From assembly GCA_018223385.1 (NCBI GenBank), contig JAGTTR010000023.1:10798-74797 (forward strand): 64,000 bases of DNA, in the 5' to 3' direction. The translations under genes were made by a program, and so were the position numbers. Shown one piece after another: positions 25,698 to 34,091 of the stretch. The stretch comes from Oscillospiraceae bacterium Marseille-Q3528 (GTDB lineage Bacteria > Bacillota > Clostridia > Lachnospirales > Lachnospiraceae). Within the stretch, counting starts at the first letter, position 1. Each line of letters begins with the position of its first letter. A model generated the notes under the pieces. The model saw only the letters and a list, made by a program, of their open reading frames with translations. It was not told the origin of the DNA and made no database searches.

Positions 25698-25741
25698 AGG
25701 CAGCCCTCATCACAGGATAAATGTGAAGGGGCTGCCTTTTA
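25698..25741. terminator. Bidirectional terminator
   Basis: AGGCAGCCC (25698-25706) pairs with GGGCTGCCT (25729-25737), with additional TCAC/GTGA pairing inside and a T-run on the plus side. It separates the nucleoside operon from the convergent copper operon. Confidence 0.85.
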
Positions 25742-25742
25742 C

Positions 25743-26000
25743 TTACTTGCGGAATCCGAACAGGCCTTTTTTCTCATAGGGCTTGGCGGAAACAGAGGTT
25801 ACGGTATAACCGGTCTTGTCAATGGTTTCGCGCAGCTTGTCCTCCGGGATATCCTCCTCGGTGAGGATCACGGTCTGTCCCTTGCTGTGGGAAGAGGTTA
25901 CCTTCTTCACGGACGGGAATGCGGCTCTCACCGTATCGTTTACGTGCGCCTCGCAATGTCCACACATCATACCTTCTACACCAACTGTAATTTCTGTCAT
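25743..26000 (-). CDS. copZ: Copper chaperone, heavy-metal-associated domain
   Basis: An 85-residue HMA-fold protein with the metal-binding MMCGHC motif (Cys 13, Cys 16) after EITVGVEG, and a C-terminal tail KKGLFGFRK. It should carry Cu(I) to the CopA ATPase. Its motif is the same as the C-terminal HMA domain of CopA in this operon ([11 protein letters not shown]), suggesting duplication. Last gene of csoR-copA-copZ on the minus strand. A GGAGG-like site (AGGAGG on the minus strand) precedes ATG 26000. Confidence 0.9.
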   Translation of the reverse strand: MTEITVGVEGMMCGHCEAHVNDTVRAAFPSVKKVTSSHSKGQTVILTEEDIPEDKLRETIDKTGYTVTSVSAKPYEKKGLFGFRK

Positions 26001-26201
26001 TTTCTTTTCCTCCTATACTTCTTTTTTATTATGATAAACAATGGTTTTGATTGTTTCAAATCATTCCTGTTTTTATCTCGTGTGAAGAACGTGTTTTATG
26101 TTCACACGGATATTAAAATGTATTCAGGAATTGTTTTTTCAACAGATATCGATTGATTTGTCTTTCCTCGAAATCTGTTGTCGATGGAAAATCCTGTAGG
26201 A

Positions 26202-28892
26202 TTATCGTAACACTTTCTTTAAATCATATCCAGCTTCTTTGATGGTCGCTTTCAGTGTCTGGTCGGAGACTTCCCCGGACAGGTGCACAACGGCGGTGCC
26301 TGCCTCGTGGCTGGCAGTAGCTTCTGTTACACCGTCCAATGCCTCCAGGGCGGATTTCACATGGGCTTCGCAGTGGCCGCACATCATTCCTTTGATTTTC
26401 AGGGTGATGACGGTGTCGTTGCTGTTACCATCTATTGCTGTGCTCTGATTGGTAACGCTGTTGCTCTGCGCGGATGCATCTGAGGACATCTGGTCTGCAG
26501 TGCGGGTGTTGCCTGCGGCTGTCTGTGATGTTTTGGTATTTGCAGCAACTGCGCCTGTATCGGCACTGACATCGGTTGTACTGCTGAGTAACGGGGCGTT
26601 TCCCAGGGCGTTTTTATGGGGCTTGTCGTGGCTGGCGTCATGCATCTTGAAGAAATTCAGGCGTAGGGCGTTGGTAACCACGCAGAAGCTGGAAAGGCTC
26701 ATGGCTGCGGCACCGAACATGGGGTTCAGGGTCAGGTGGAACAGCGGAATCCACACACCGGCAGCCAGCGGGATACCGATGATATTGTAAATAAAGGCCC
26801 AGAACAGGTTCTCATGGATGTTGCGTAAGGTAGCGCGGCTCAGCCGGATAGCAGCGGGCACGTCGGACAGGCGGCTCTTCATGAGCACGATGTCAGCGGC
26901 ATCGATGGCGATGTCGGTTCCGGCGCCGATGGCGATACCGATGTCAGCGGAGGTCAGGGCAGGTGCATCGTTGATGCCGTCGCCTACCATGGCAACCTTG
27001 CCCTTCTTTTTCAGACGGCTGATGACCGCCTCTTTGCCGTCCGGCAGTACCCCGGCGATGACTTCATCTACACCGGCCTCCGCGCCGATGGCTTTGGCGG
27101 TGCGCTCGTTATCGCCTGTGAGCATTACCACATGGATGCCCATGTTCTGTAATTCTTTCACGGCCCGGGGGCTGTCCTCTTTGATCACGTCAGCCACGGC
27201 AATGATACCGATGAGCTGCCCATCCTCACTGAAAAACAGCGGTGTCTTGCCTTTTTCTGCCAGGGCGCTGGCCTGTGCTTTCAGGTCTTCCGGCACGGCA
27301 GCATTTTTCTCGATGAAGGAAAGATTACCGCCTGCCAGGGTATGGCCGTTTAACACACCGGTGAGGCCGTTGCCGGGAACAGCTGTAAACTGCTCGGTGT
27401 CTCCGCCGTCAATGCCCCGCTCCTGTGCCAGGGCCAGGACAGCCCGGGACAGCGGGTGTTCACTTTTCTTTTCCAGTGCGCAGGCTTTGGCGAGAAGGGT
27501 TTCTTCGGTATAGCCGCCAGCGGGAAGAATGTCGGTTACCCGGGGTTCACCGCTGGTGATGGTGCCTGTTTTATCCAGGGCAACGATCTGGATCTTGCCG
27601 GTCTCTTCCAGAGAAACGGCGGTTTTGAACATGGTGCCGTGCTTGGCGCCCATGCCGTTGCCTACCATGATGGCAACCGGGGTGGCAAGACCCAGGGCGC
27701 AGGGGCAGCTGATGACGAGAACGGAAATGCCTCTTGCCAGGGCGAAACCAATGGTTTGTCCGGCTAGCAGCCACACGATGGTGGTAATGATGGCAATGGT
27801 AATTACGGTAGGAACGAAAACGCCGGATACCCGGTCAGCCACTTTGGCGATGGGGGCTTTGGTGGCAGCGGCGTCGCTGACCATCTGGATGATCTGGGAC
27901 AGAGTGGTGTCCTCACCCACACGGGTGGCTTCGCAGATCAAATGGCCGGACTGATTCAGAGTTGCGGCAGAAACGGTATCTCCCGGGGCCTTGTCCACGG
28001 GGATGCTCTCGCCGGTGAGGGCGGATTCGTTGACGGCACTGGTGCCCTCGGCAACCACGCCGTCTACAGGGATATTTTCACCCGGGCGTACCACAAAACG
28101 GTCGCCGATGTGTACCTGTTCGATGGGAATCTCGGTCTCCACGCCATCCTTTAAAACAACGGCGGTCTTGGGAGCCAGCTTCATGAGGCTCTTCAGCGCG
28201 TCCGTTGTTTTTCCCTTGGAGCGGGCCTCCAGCATTTTACCCACAGTGATCAGCGTCAGGATCATGGCTGCGGACTCAAAATAAAACTCATGCATGTAGG
28301 ACATAACTGCCTCGGCATCTCCCTGCACCTGGGCACCGGTCATGGCGAACAGGGCATACACGCTGTAAACGAAAGCGGCGGTGGAACCCAGGGCAACCAG
28401 GGTATCCATGTTGGGCGCCCGGTGGGCCAGGCTCTTAAAGCCATTGATGAAAAATTTCTGGTTCACCACCATGACAGCCACGGTGAACAAAAGCTGTACC
28501 AGACCCATGGCGATGTGGTTGCCGTCAAAGAAGTGCGGCAGCGGCCAGCCCCACATCATATGTCCCATGGAAAAATACATGAGGGGGATCAGCAGGCAGA
28601 GGGAAACGATGAGCCGTTTTTTCAAAAGCGGTGTCTCCTTGTCTTTCAGCATATCCTCATAGTCAGAGGCGCTGCCGCCCGCATTTTTGGTGGCGCCTTT
28701 CAGGGAAGCGCCGTATCCGGCGTTGACTACCGCCTCGATGATGTCCTGGGAGGAAGCGGTGCCTTCCACGCCCATGGAGTTGGTCAGCAGGCTGACCGAG
28801 CAGGAGGTGACGCCGGGCACCTTCTGGACGGCCTTCTCGACCCGGGTGCTGCAGGCGGCACAGCTCATGCCTGTAACGTTATATTGTTCCAT
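26202..28892 (-). CDS. copA: Copper-exporting P1B-type ATPase
   Basis: An 896-residue pump that moves Cu(I) out of the cell using ATP. N-terminal HMA domain with GMSCAACS (Cys 11, Cys 14), eight membrane helices, the transport-site CPC in [12 protein letters not shown], phosphorylation Asp in [10 protein letters not shown], the [11 protein letters not shown] motif and [10 protein letters not shown]. Unusually, a second HMA domain ([17 protein letters not shown]) lies at the extreme C-terminus, after a Ser/Thr/Ala/Asn-rich linker of about 75 residues. Start ATG 28892 behind GAAAGGA. The 201 bp to copZ carry no clear terminator. Confidence 0.93.
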   Translation of the reverse strand: MEQYNVTGMSCAACSTRVEKAVQKVPGVTSCSVSLLTNSMGVEGTASSQDIIEAVVNAGYGASLKGATKNAGGSASDYEDMLKDKETPLLKKRLIVSLCLLIPLMYFSMGHMMWGWPLPHFFDGNHIAMGLVQLLFTVAVMVVNQKFFINGFKSLAHRAPNMDTLVALGSTAAFVYSVYALFAMTGAQVQGDAEAVMSYMHEFYFESAAMILTLITVGKMLEARSKGKTTDALKSLMKLAPKTAVVLKDGVETEIPIEQVHIGDRFVVRPGENIPVDGVVAEGTSAVNESALTGESIPVDKAPGDTVSAATLNQSGHLICEATRVGEDTTLSQIIQMVSDAAATKAPIAKVADRVSGVFVPTVITIAIITTIVWLLAGQTIGFALARGISVLVISCPCALGLATPVAIMVGNGMGAKHGTMFKTAVSLEETGKIQIVALDKTGTITSGEPRVTDILPAGGYTEETLLAKACALEKKSEHPLSRAVLALAQERGIDGGDTEQFTAVPGNGLTGVLNGHTLAGGNLSFIEKNAAVPEDLKAQASALAEKGKTPLFFSEDGQLIGIIAVADVIKEDSPRAVKELQNMGIHVVMLTGDNERTAKAIGAEAGVDEVIAGVLPDGKEAVISRLKKKGKVAMVGDGINDAPALTSADIGIAIGAGTDIAIDAADIVLMKSRLSDVPAAIRLSRATLRNIHENLFWAFIYNIIGIPLAAGVWIPLFHLTLNPMFGAAAMSLSSFCVVTNALRLNFFKMHDASHDKPHKNALGNAPLLSSTTDVSADTGAVAANTKTSQTAAGNTRTADQMSSDASAQSNSVTNQSTAIDGNSNDTVITLKIKGMMCGHCEAHVKSALEALDGVTEATASHEAGTAVVHLSGEVSDQTLKATIKEAGYDLKKVLR

Positions 28893-28990
28893 TTGTCTCA
28901 GTCCTTTCTTGAAATGTCGTAAATCTACATACCCTTTTGTGCTCGCATGTAGCCGGGAAGGGATGCTGTTTTCTGCATTGCGGATGGATT

Positions 28991-29338
28991 TTAGCGCATC
29001 AGTTTTTGCAGAAGTGTCACCAGCTCTTCGATGACTTCATCGTTGCCCTGGCGGATATTATCAGCCACGCAGGTGCGCACATGATTGGCAAGGAGCACCT
29101 TGTTGAAGCTGTTCAGCGCTGCGTTGACGGCGGCCACCTGCACGAGGATGTCAGCGCAGTAGGCGTCATTTTCCAGCATGTTCTGAATGCCGCGCACCTG
29201 GCCCTCGATGCGTTTCAGGCGGTTCATCAGGTCGCGCCGTTCCTTGTCGGTGCGCTCCTTTGTCTTTGCGTGTGTGTCACCGCAGCAGCAACAGACTTTT
29301 TCCTGCGGTGTTGCCGGGGATTGTATTTGTTCACTCAT
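28991..29338 (-). CDS. csoR: Copper-sensing repressor
   Basis: A 115-residue CsoR-family repressor with the copper triad Cys 61, His 86, Cys 90 ([16 protein letters not shown]) and the DNA-facing [13 protein letters not shown] helix. Copper binding releases DNA. An N-terminal extension with four consecutive Cys ([11 protein letters not shown], residues 15-25) is not part of the core fold and may bind metal too. Start ATG 29338 with AAGGAG upstream; earlier in-frame starts would run through the operators. First gene of the copper operon it should control. Confidence 0.93.
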   Translation of the reverse strand: MSEQIQSPATPQEKVCCCCGDTHAKTKERTDKERRDLMNRLKRIEGQVRGIQNMLENDAYCADILVQVAAVNAALNSFNKVLLANHVRTCVADNIRQGNDEVIEELVTLLQKLMR

Positions 29339-29374
29339 AGTATGATGGCTCCTTATTGATATTTTATGATCAAT

Positions 29375-29391
29375 ATACCCTGAGGGGGTAT
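29375..29391. promoter_or_regulatory. CsoR operator 1
   Basis: ATACCCTGAGGGGGTAT, a 17-bp imperfect palindrome of the CsoR type (TACCC...GGGTA). It lies between the minus-strand promoter and the csoR start. Confidence 0.88.
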
Positions 29392-29404
29392 TTACTACGG
29401 TATG

Positions 29405-29433
29405 AATATATACCTGTAGGGGGTATTTGTCAA
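29405..29433 (-). promoter_or_regulatory. Promoter of the csoR-copA-copZ operon
   Basis: On the minus strand TTGACA (29433-29428) and TATATT (29410-29405) are separated by 17 bp. The spacer is almost exactly filled by CsoR operator 2, so bound CsoR would block RNA polymerase. Confidence 0.82.
29410..29426. promoter_or_regulatory. CsoR operator 2
   Basis: ATACCTGTAGGGGGTAT, a second 17-bp CsoR-type palindrome, centred 35 bp from operator 1 and located between the -35 and -10 elements. Confidence 0.88.
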
Positions 29434-29469
29434 TACAGAATTTTATCATTTTACGCATTTATTGAAAAA

Positions 29470-29541
29470 CAGTTCACCCGCGCCATTCGCAAAACCGCAT
29501 CTGCGATGCTTTCCGCTGCGATGCAGCTCACTTTTGCTCGT
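29470..29541 (-). repeat. Partial copy of a dispersed MITE-like repeat
   Basis: These 72 bases are about 89% identical to the reverse complement of 48461-48531. It begins with CAGTTCAC, the terminal repeat of the fuller copy, and includes GCGCCATTCGCAAAACCGCA without change. Only one end is present here; homology stops after TTTTGCTC. It lies in the 323-bp gap between csoR and the MBOAT gene. Confidence 0.8.
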
Positions 29542-29661
29542 CAAAAATATTACAATATTCTAAAATTTTGGAAATCGTTCCCCACAACGGTTTTTTTCAT
29601 ATATAATATGGTTGGTGTGAATACACTGTAGAGAAACAGGGACAGGAAACGGAAAGAGAAA

Positions 29662-30999
29662 ATGGCATTTGACAGTTTTGAATTTTTATTCCGGTTTTTA
29701 CCGGTTTTTTTCATGATATATTATCTCGCGCAGCCCAGATACCGGAACGCGCTGCTGCTGGTGGGCAGCTTCGTGTTCTACGCTTCAGGGCGGGTGGAGC
29801 ATGCGGCGCTGCTGGCGGTGTGCGTGCTGGTGAATTTCTGGTGTGCTCGCCGGATGGAGAAACAGGAGAAGGGCAGGAAGTTGTGGTTATGGGCTGCACT
29901 TACTTATGATTTCAGTGTGCTGATCTTCTTCAAATATACAGGGCTGGCCGGGGCGCTGCCGCTGGGTATCAGCTTTTATACGTTTCAGATCACCGGCTAT
30001 ATGATCGATGTCTACCGGAAAAAGTTCCCGGCGGAGCAGTCGCTGTTAAAGCTGGGCACCTATCTGACCATGTTTTCGCAGCTGGCCTCCGGCCCCATCG
30101 TGAATTACGGGGAAGTCCGGGAGGCGCTGGGGAAACGGGAGCTGTCGGCGGAGGGGCTGGAAGAGGGCTTGCGCATGCTGATCCTGGGACTGGGAGCGAA
30201 GGTGCTGGTGGCAGACCGGATCGGCCTTTTGTGGAACGACATCCAGACCATCGGCTTTGCCAGCATTTCCACACCGCTGGCGTGGATGGGGGCGTTTGGC
30301 TACTCGCTGGAGCTGTATTTTGATTTCGCGGGTTATTCCATGATGGCCATAGGCATCGGCAAAATGCTGGGGTTTGCCATCCCGGAGAATTTTCATTTCC
30401 CGTATATGTCCAAATCGGTTACGGAATTCTGGCGGCGGTGGCACATCACGCTGGGCCGCTGGTTCCGGGAGTATGTATATATCCCCCTGGGGGGTAACCG
30501 GAAAGGAAAGGCGCGGACGTTTCTGAACCTGATCGTGGTGTGGAGCCTGACGGCGCTGTGGCACGGCTCGAAGCTGAATTTCCTTATCTGGGGCGGTGCG
30601 CTGCTGGCGCTGATGCTGGTGGAAAAGCTGTTTTTGTTCCGGTTTCTGGATAAAAGTAAGGTCATCGGGCACCTGTATGTGCTCTTTTTCCTGCCGCTGA
30701 CGTGGGTGGCTTTTGCCATCACGGATGTGCAGCAGCTGGGCGTGTATATTACGCGGCTGTTTCCGTTTTTCGGGGCGGGTGCTGCGGGGGCGCAGCCATT
30801 GGATTACGTGCAGAAATGGCAGTCCTACTGGCCGTTGTTTGTGGTGGGCGTGTTGTTTTCCACGCCGCTTCCGGCCCGGCTGTTTGAGAAAATCCGGGAA
30901 AAATGGACAGGTGCGGTGTGCATCGTGGCGGTGCTGGCGGCGTCGGTTTACTATATGACCGTGTCGGCCAATAATCCGTTCCTGTATTTTAGCTTTTAA
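29662..30999 (+). CDS. MBOAT-family membrane O-acyltransferase
   Basis: A 445-residue membrane enzyme of the AlgI/DltB/PatA group, with about ten helices. Key segments: PLGISFYTFQITGYMIDVYR, the YFDFAGYSMMAIGIGKMLGF block, FWRRWHITLGRWFREYVYIP and the catalytic His in LTALWHGSKLNFLIWG. These proteins move acyl groups (usually acetyl) across the membrane to extracellular polymers. The next gene encodes an exported SGNH protein, the usual partner, so the pair probably O-acetylates a surface glycan. Start ATG 29662 with GGAAAGAG upstream. Confidence 0.92.
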   Translation: MAFDSFEFLFRFLPVFFMIYYLAQPRYRNALLLVGSFVFYASGRVEHAALLAVCVLVNFWCARRMEKQEKGRKLWLWAALTYDFSVLIFFKYTGLAGALPLGISFYTFQITGYMIDVYRKKFPAEQSLLKLGTYLTMFSQLASGPIVNYGEVREALGKRELSAEGLEEGLRMLILGLGAKVLVADRIGLLWNDIQTIGFASISTPLAWMGAFGYSLELYFDFAGYSMMAIGIGKMLGFAIPENFHFPYMSKSVTEFWRRWHITLGRWFREYVYIPLGGNRKGKARTFLNLIVVWSLTALWHGSKLNFLIWGGALLALMLVEKLFLFRFLDKSKVIGHLYVLFFLPLTWVAFAITDVQQLGVYITRLFPFFGAGAAGAQPLDYVQKWQSYWPLFVVGVLFSTPLPARLFEKIREKWTGAVCIVAVLAASVYYMTVSANNPFLYFSF

Positions 31000-31017
31000 A
31001 GTGCATTAGATTGGATA

Positions 31018-32136
31018 ATGGGGATGAAATGGATGAAACGATGGAAAGGGTGTAAGGTATGCATCCTTCTGGCCGTCGGCTGGCTGGTGTTGTCGGCGGT
31101 GGGATATATGGAAAAAGATGATGTGTATGCCGGGTACACGGTGGATACCCGGACGACACCGTATTTTGAACTGGTATTTGCCGGGCTTCACGACGGTATC
31201 TACCCCTGGAGTGCACCCCGGAAGCAGACGGTGGCAAGCGAGGCAGAAACGGCGGGGCAGGGCGCACAGCCCGGCAGCGCTTCGGATCAGACGGTGGAGG
31301 CAGCCGGGCAGCCTGGCGAAGGCGGAAACGGAGATGCGGCGGGCACAGCAGAAGAACCGCCGAAACCGAAGGAATTCGTGGAGGTGGGCGACGATTATTT
31401 TGCGGACGCCCTGTTTATCGGGGATTCCCGAACGGTGGGCCTGCGGGATTACGGGCATATGGACAATGCCTCTTTCTTTGCATCGGTGGGGCTGACTGTG
31501 TACGACATGTGGGATAAGACCATCACGGCGAAGCTGGCGCCGGGGAATCTGGTAACAGAAAGTGACGGTACGGCAGACAGTGAAGCCGCAGGAGACGGCA
31601 GCGGAGAAGATCAGATAGTGTCGGATGGAACAGATCAGTCGGAGGAAGCGCAGGCAGCGTTGGACGGAGCAGAGCAGTCTGGAGAAGCCCAGGTAGCAAC
31701 GGAACCGGTTGTGGAGCAGATGACATTGGAGGAGGTGCTGACCACCCGGCATTTTGGGAAGATTTATCTCCAGATCGGTATCAACGAGATGGGCACGGGT
31801 ACAGTGGATACCTTTATGAAGAAATATGAAGAGGCGGTGCAGCGGATCGGGGAATTGCAGCCGGATGCAATTATCTACGTGGAGGCCATCATGAAGGTTG
31901 GAAAAGAAAAATCAGAGACAGATCCGATTTTCAATAATGCCGGGATCACCGAGCGTAATGACCGGATCGCTCAGCTGGCGGACGGGCAGAAAATTTTTTA
32001 CATAGATATGAATGAAGTGGTGTGTGATGAGGAGGGCAATTTAAGTGCTGAGGAATCCTTTGATCAGCTGCATTTGTATGGCGGCAATTACGGACTTTGG
32101 GTGGATTTTTTGAAGACGAAGGGGATTGAAAAATAA
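31018..32136 (+). CDS. Exported SGNH/GDSL hydrolase-type protein, MBOAT partner
   Basis: A 372-residue protein with an N-terminal signal anchor (VCILLAVGWLVLSAVGY), a Gly/Ala/Glu-rich linker (about 75-115) and an SGNH fold: LFIGDSRTVGL (block I Ser), QIGINEMGTG (block III), and DQLHLYGGNYG (Asp-X-X-His). Between blocks I and III it carries an acidic low-complexity insert of about 50 residues (for example DGTDQSEEAQAALDGAEQSG). It should transfer or remove acyl groups outside the membrane together with the MBOAT protein 18 bp upstream. The start is uncertain among ATG 31018, 31024 and 31033. Confidence 0.85.
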   Translation: MGMKWMKRWKGCKVCILLAVGWLVLSAVGYMEKDDVYAGYTVDTRTTPYFELVFAGLHDGIYPWSAPRKQTVASEAETAGQGAQPGSASDQTVEAAGQPGEGGNGDAAGTAEEPPKPKEFVEVGDDYFADALFIGDSRTVGLRDYGHMDNASFFASVGLTVYDMWDKTITAKLAPGNLVTESDGTADSEAAGDGSGEDQIVSDGTDQSEEAQAALDGAEQSGEAQVATEPVVEQMTLEEVLTTRHFGKIYLQIGINEMGTGTVDTFMKKYEEAVQRIGELQPDAIIYVEAIMKVGKEKSETDPIFNNAGITERNDRIAQLADGQKIFYIDMNEVVCDEEGNLSAEESFDQLHLYGGNYGLWVDFLKTKGIEK

Positions 32137-32178
32137 ATTTCTTAACGAAATATTTATAAAATTTACAGGTGCTTTTGC

Positions 32179-32207
32179 TTGACGGAATGTTTTTGGAACC
32201 CTATAAT
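32179..32207 (+). promoter_or_regulatory. SigA-type promoter of the RND efflux operon
   Basis: TTGACG at 32179-32184 and a perfect TATAAT at 32202-32207 with a 17-bp spacer, directly upstream of the palindromic operator. Confidence 0.88.
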
Positions 32208-32223
32208 AGGAGACAGTTTCCGG

Positions 32224-32243
32224 CCGACCGACTGGTCGGTCGG
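32224..32243. promoter_or_regulatory. Probable TetR-type operator
   Basis: CCGACCGAC and GTCGGTCGG, perfect 9-bp arms around a TG centre, beginning about 10 bp after the expected transcription start. Arms with GACCG/CGGTC are typical of TetR/AcrR-family sites. The TetR gene at the end of this operon is the natural candidate to bind it. Confidence 0.8.
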
Positions 32244-32355
32244 ATTTTTGTTTCTGTGGGAAGGGGAGAAAATCCAGACTCACAGGAGATGTCAGAAAAT
32301 AACGCATAACGGGGAAAACGGTTGCGTGTGCTTTATGAAAAAGAGGAGGTCCAAT

Positions 32356-34089
32356 ATGAAAAACAGACGTGTATTGGCACTGGGGCTGGTGATCGTGCTG
32401 GGGGTATCCATCACGGGATGCAGCAGCAAGAAGCAGACCGAGGTGACTGCAGAGAAGGTAAATGTAGAGGTACAGACTCCGGGATCCGGGGAAGTGGCAC
32501 TGGATACGGATTATATAGGAACGGTTTCTCCGGAGCAGCAGGTGTATGTGACGCCTCTCGTGTCGGGAACGGTGACGCAGGTGAACTATGCTGTGGGAGA
32601 TACCGTACAGGAAGGCGATGTCCTGTTTAAAATTGACGATGAGGCGGCACAGCTGCAGATGAGCAGCGCGAAAGCCGCTTACAGTCAGGCCGCTGCAGGG
32701 GTAACTGCGGCCACCGGTGGATCCCGGCATCTGCAAAATTACCAGACCGAGCAGAGCATTGATACGCTGGAGGACAGTCTGGATAAGGTGCGCAGCAGCA
32801 TTTCAGATATGCAGGGGCAGATCGATACGCTGGGACAGCAGCAGGAGCAGCTGACGCAGGCAGTGCAGGGGGCACAGGCTGGGGCCGAGGCGAAGAATCA
32901 GGCATTGGCCCAGGCTCAGGTACGCCTGGATGATCTGAATAAAGAATTGGAAGCTCTGGAAAATCCAGGTACAGATGAGTCTGGCGTGGAATTACCCAAA
33001 AATGAAGAAGCAATTAATGCCAAAAAGGCAGAGATTCAGGTGCAGGAGACAACAGTAGCAACGGCCAAACTGGATCTGGCAACAGCCCAGTCACAGCTTT
33101 CCGACGCCCAGGCCGGTCTTTCTCAGGTGACCTCCGGCAAATCCCAGCTGGAATCCGCCCTGGAGACAGCCAAATCCCAGAAGGACACCTTAAAAGATAA
33201 TCTGAAAACCGCCCAGGACACCTACGACATCACCCAGGATGAGGTATATCCCCAGACGGATGCTACCTATGCGGCCCAGCTTTCCGCAGCGGGTGTCGGT
33301 GTAAAGTCCGCTCAGTATCAGCTGGATTTCTACACCGTGACAGCGCCAATTTCCGGACAGGTGGAAACAGTTTCTGTGGAAAAGGATGCCATGGCGGCAG
33401 CCGGTAACGTTGCCTTTGTTATTTCCAATAAGAATTCCATGACAGTGACCTTTCAGGTAGCTGAAAAAGTGAAGGATCAGCTGCAGGTAGGGGATGCCAT
33501 CACTGTGGAGCGGGGCGACGAGACTTTTGGCGGCACCATCATAGAGGTGGGCACCATGGCCGGGGCCCAGACCAAGCTGTTCCAGATCAAAGCGACCATT
33601 CCCGGGGGCAGCGACAAGCTGCCCAGTGGCGTATCCGTAAAGGTACATGCCACAACCCAGCGGGAAGAGGGCGATCTGATCATCCCTTACGATGCGGTTT
33701 ATTTTTCTGCGGGAGATGCGTATGTGTACTGCGTGGAGGACGGCAAGCTGGTGAAGACCCCGGTAACGGTAGGGCTGATGAACGACACCCAGGTGTCTAT
33801 TGCAGATGGGCTGACAGCGGACAGTCAGGTGGTCACCACCTGGTCTTCCAAGCTGCGTGACGGCGCGGAAGTCACCATTGTATCCGGTGCAGACAGCACA
33901 GACGGCAGCAATACTGCATCTACAGACAGCACGGATAGCAGCAACGCAGCCATCGCAGACGGCGACATCACAGCAGACAACGCAGCCGGTGACGCTGCAA
34001 CCGGCGATACTGACAACAGTAACGCCGCAGACGGGACAGGTACAGATGACAGCAACAGTGACCGGAAAGATGCGGAGGCAGGGGAGTAA
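32356..34089 (+). CDS. RND efflux membrane-fusion lipoprotein
   Basis: A 577-residue periplasmic-adaptor-type protein anchored as a lipoprotein (VSITGC, Cys about 20). It has a biotinyl-lipoyl half (GTVTQVNYAVGDTVQEGDVL), a long coiled-coil hairpin (about residues 100-320), the returning half (YTVTAPISGQVETVSVEKD), a beta-barrel domain and an unusual Ser/Thr/Asp/Asn-rich tail of about 65 residues. It links the RND permease to the outside; Gram-positive cells lack an outer-membrane channel. Start ATG 32356 behind GAGGAGGT. The permease follows by 2 bp. Confidence 0.9.
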   Translation: MKNRRVLALGLVIVLGVSITGCSSKKQTEVTAEKVNVEVQTPGSGEVALDTDYIGTVSPEQQVYVTPLVSGTVTQVNYAVGDTVQEGDVLFKIDDEAAQLQMSSAKAAYSQAAAGVTAATGGSRHLQNYQTEQSIDTLEDSLDKVRSSISDMQGQIDTLGQQQEQLTQAVQGAQAGAEAKNQALAQAQVRLDDLNKELEALENPGTDESGVELPKNEEAINAKKAEIQVQETTVATAKLDLATAQSQLSDAQAGLSQVTSGKSQLESALETAKSQKDTLKDNLKTAQDTYDITQDEVYPQTDATYAAQLSAAGVGVKSAQYQLDFYTVTAPISGQVETVSVEKDAMAAAGNVAFVISNKNSMTVTFQVAEKVKDQLQVGDAITVERGDETFGGTIIEVGTMAGAQTKLFQIKATIPGGSDKLPSGVSVKVHATTQREEGDLIIPYDAVYFSAGDAYVYCVEDGKLVKTPVTVGLMNDTQVSIADGLTADSQVVTTWSSKLRDGAEVTIVSGADSTDGSNTASTDSTDSSNAAIADGDITADNAAGDAATGDTDNSNAADGTGTDDSNSDRKDAEAGE

Positions 34090-34091
34090 GT

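Noticed and set aside
32224..32250. The CCGACCGAC/GTCGGTCGG palindrome followed by ATTTTTG as a terminator
   Set aside because: The loop would be only two bases and it lies directly after a strong promoter, so an operator is the better reading.
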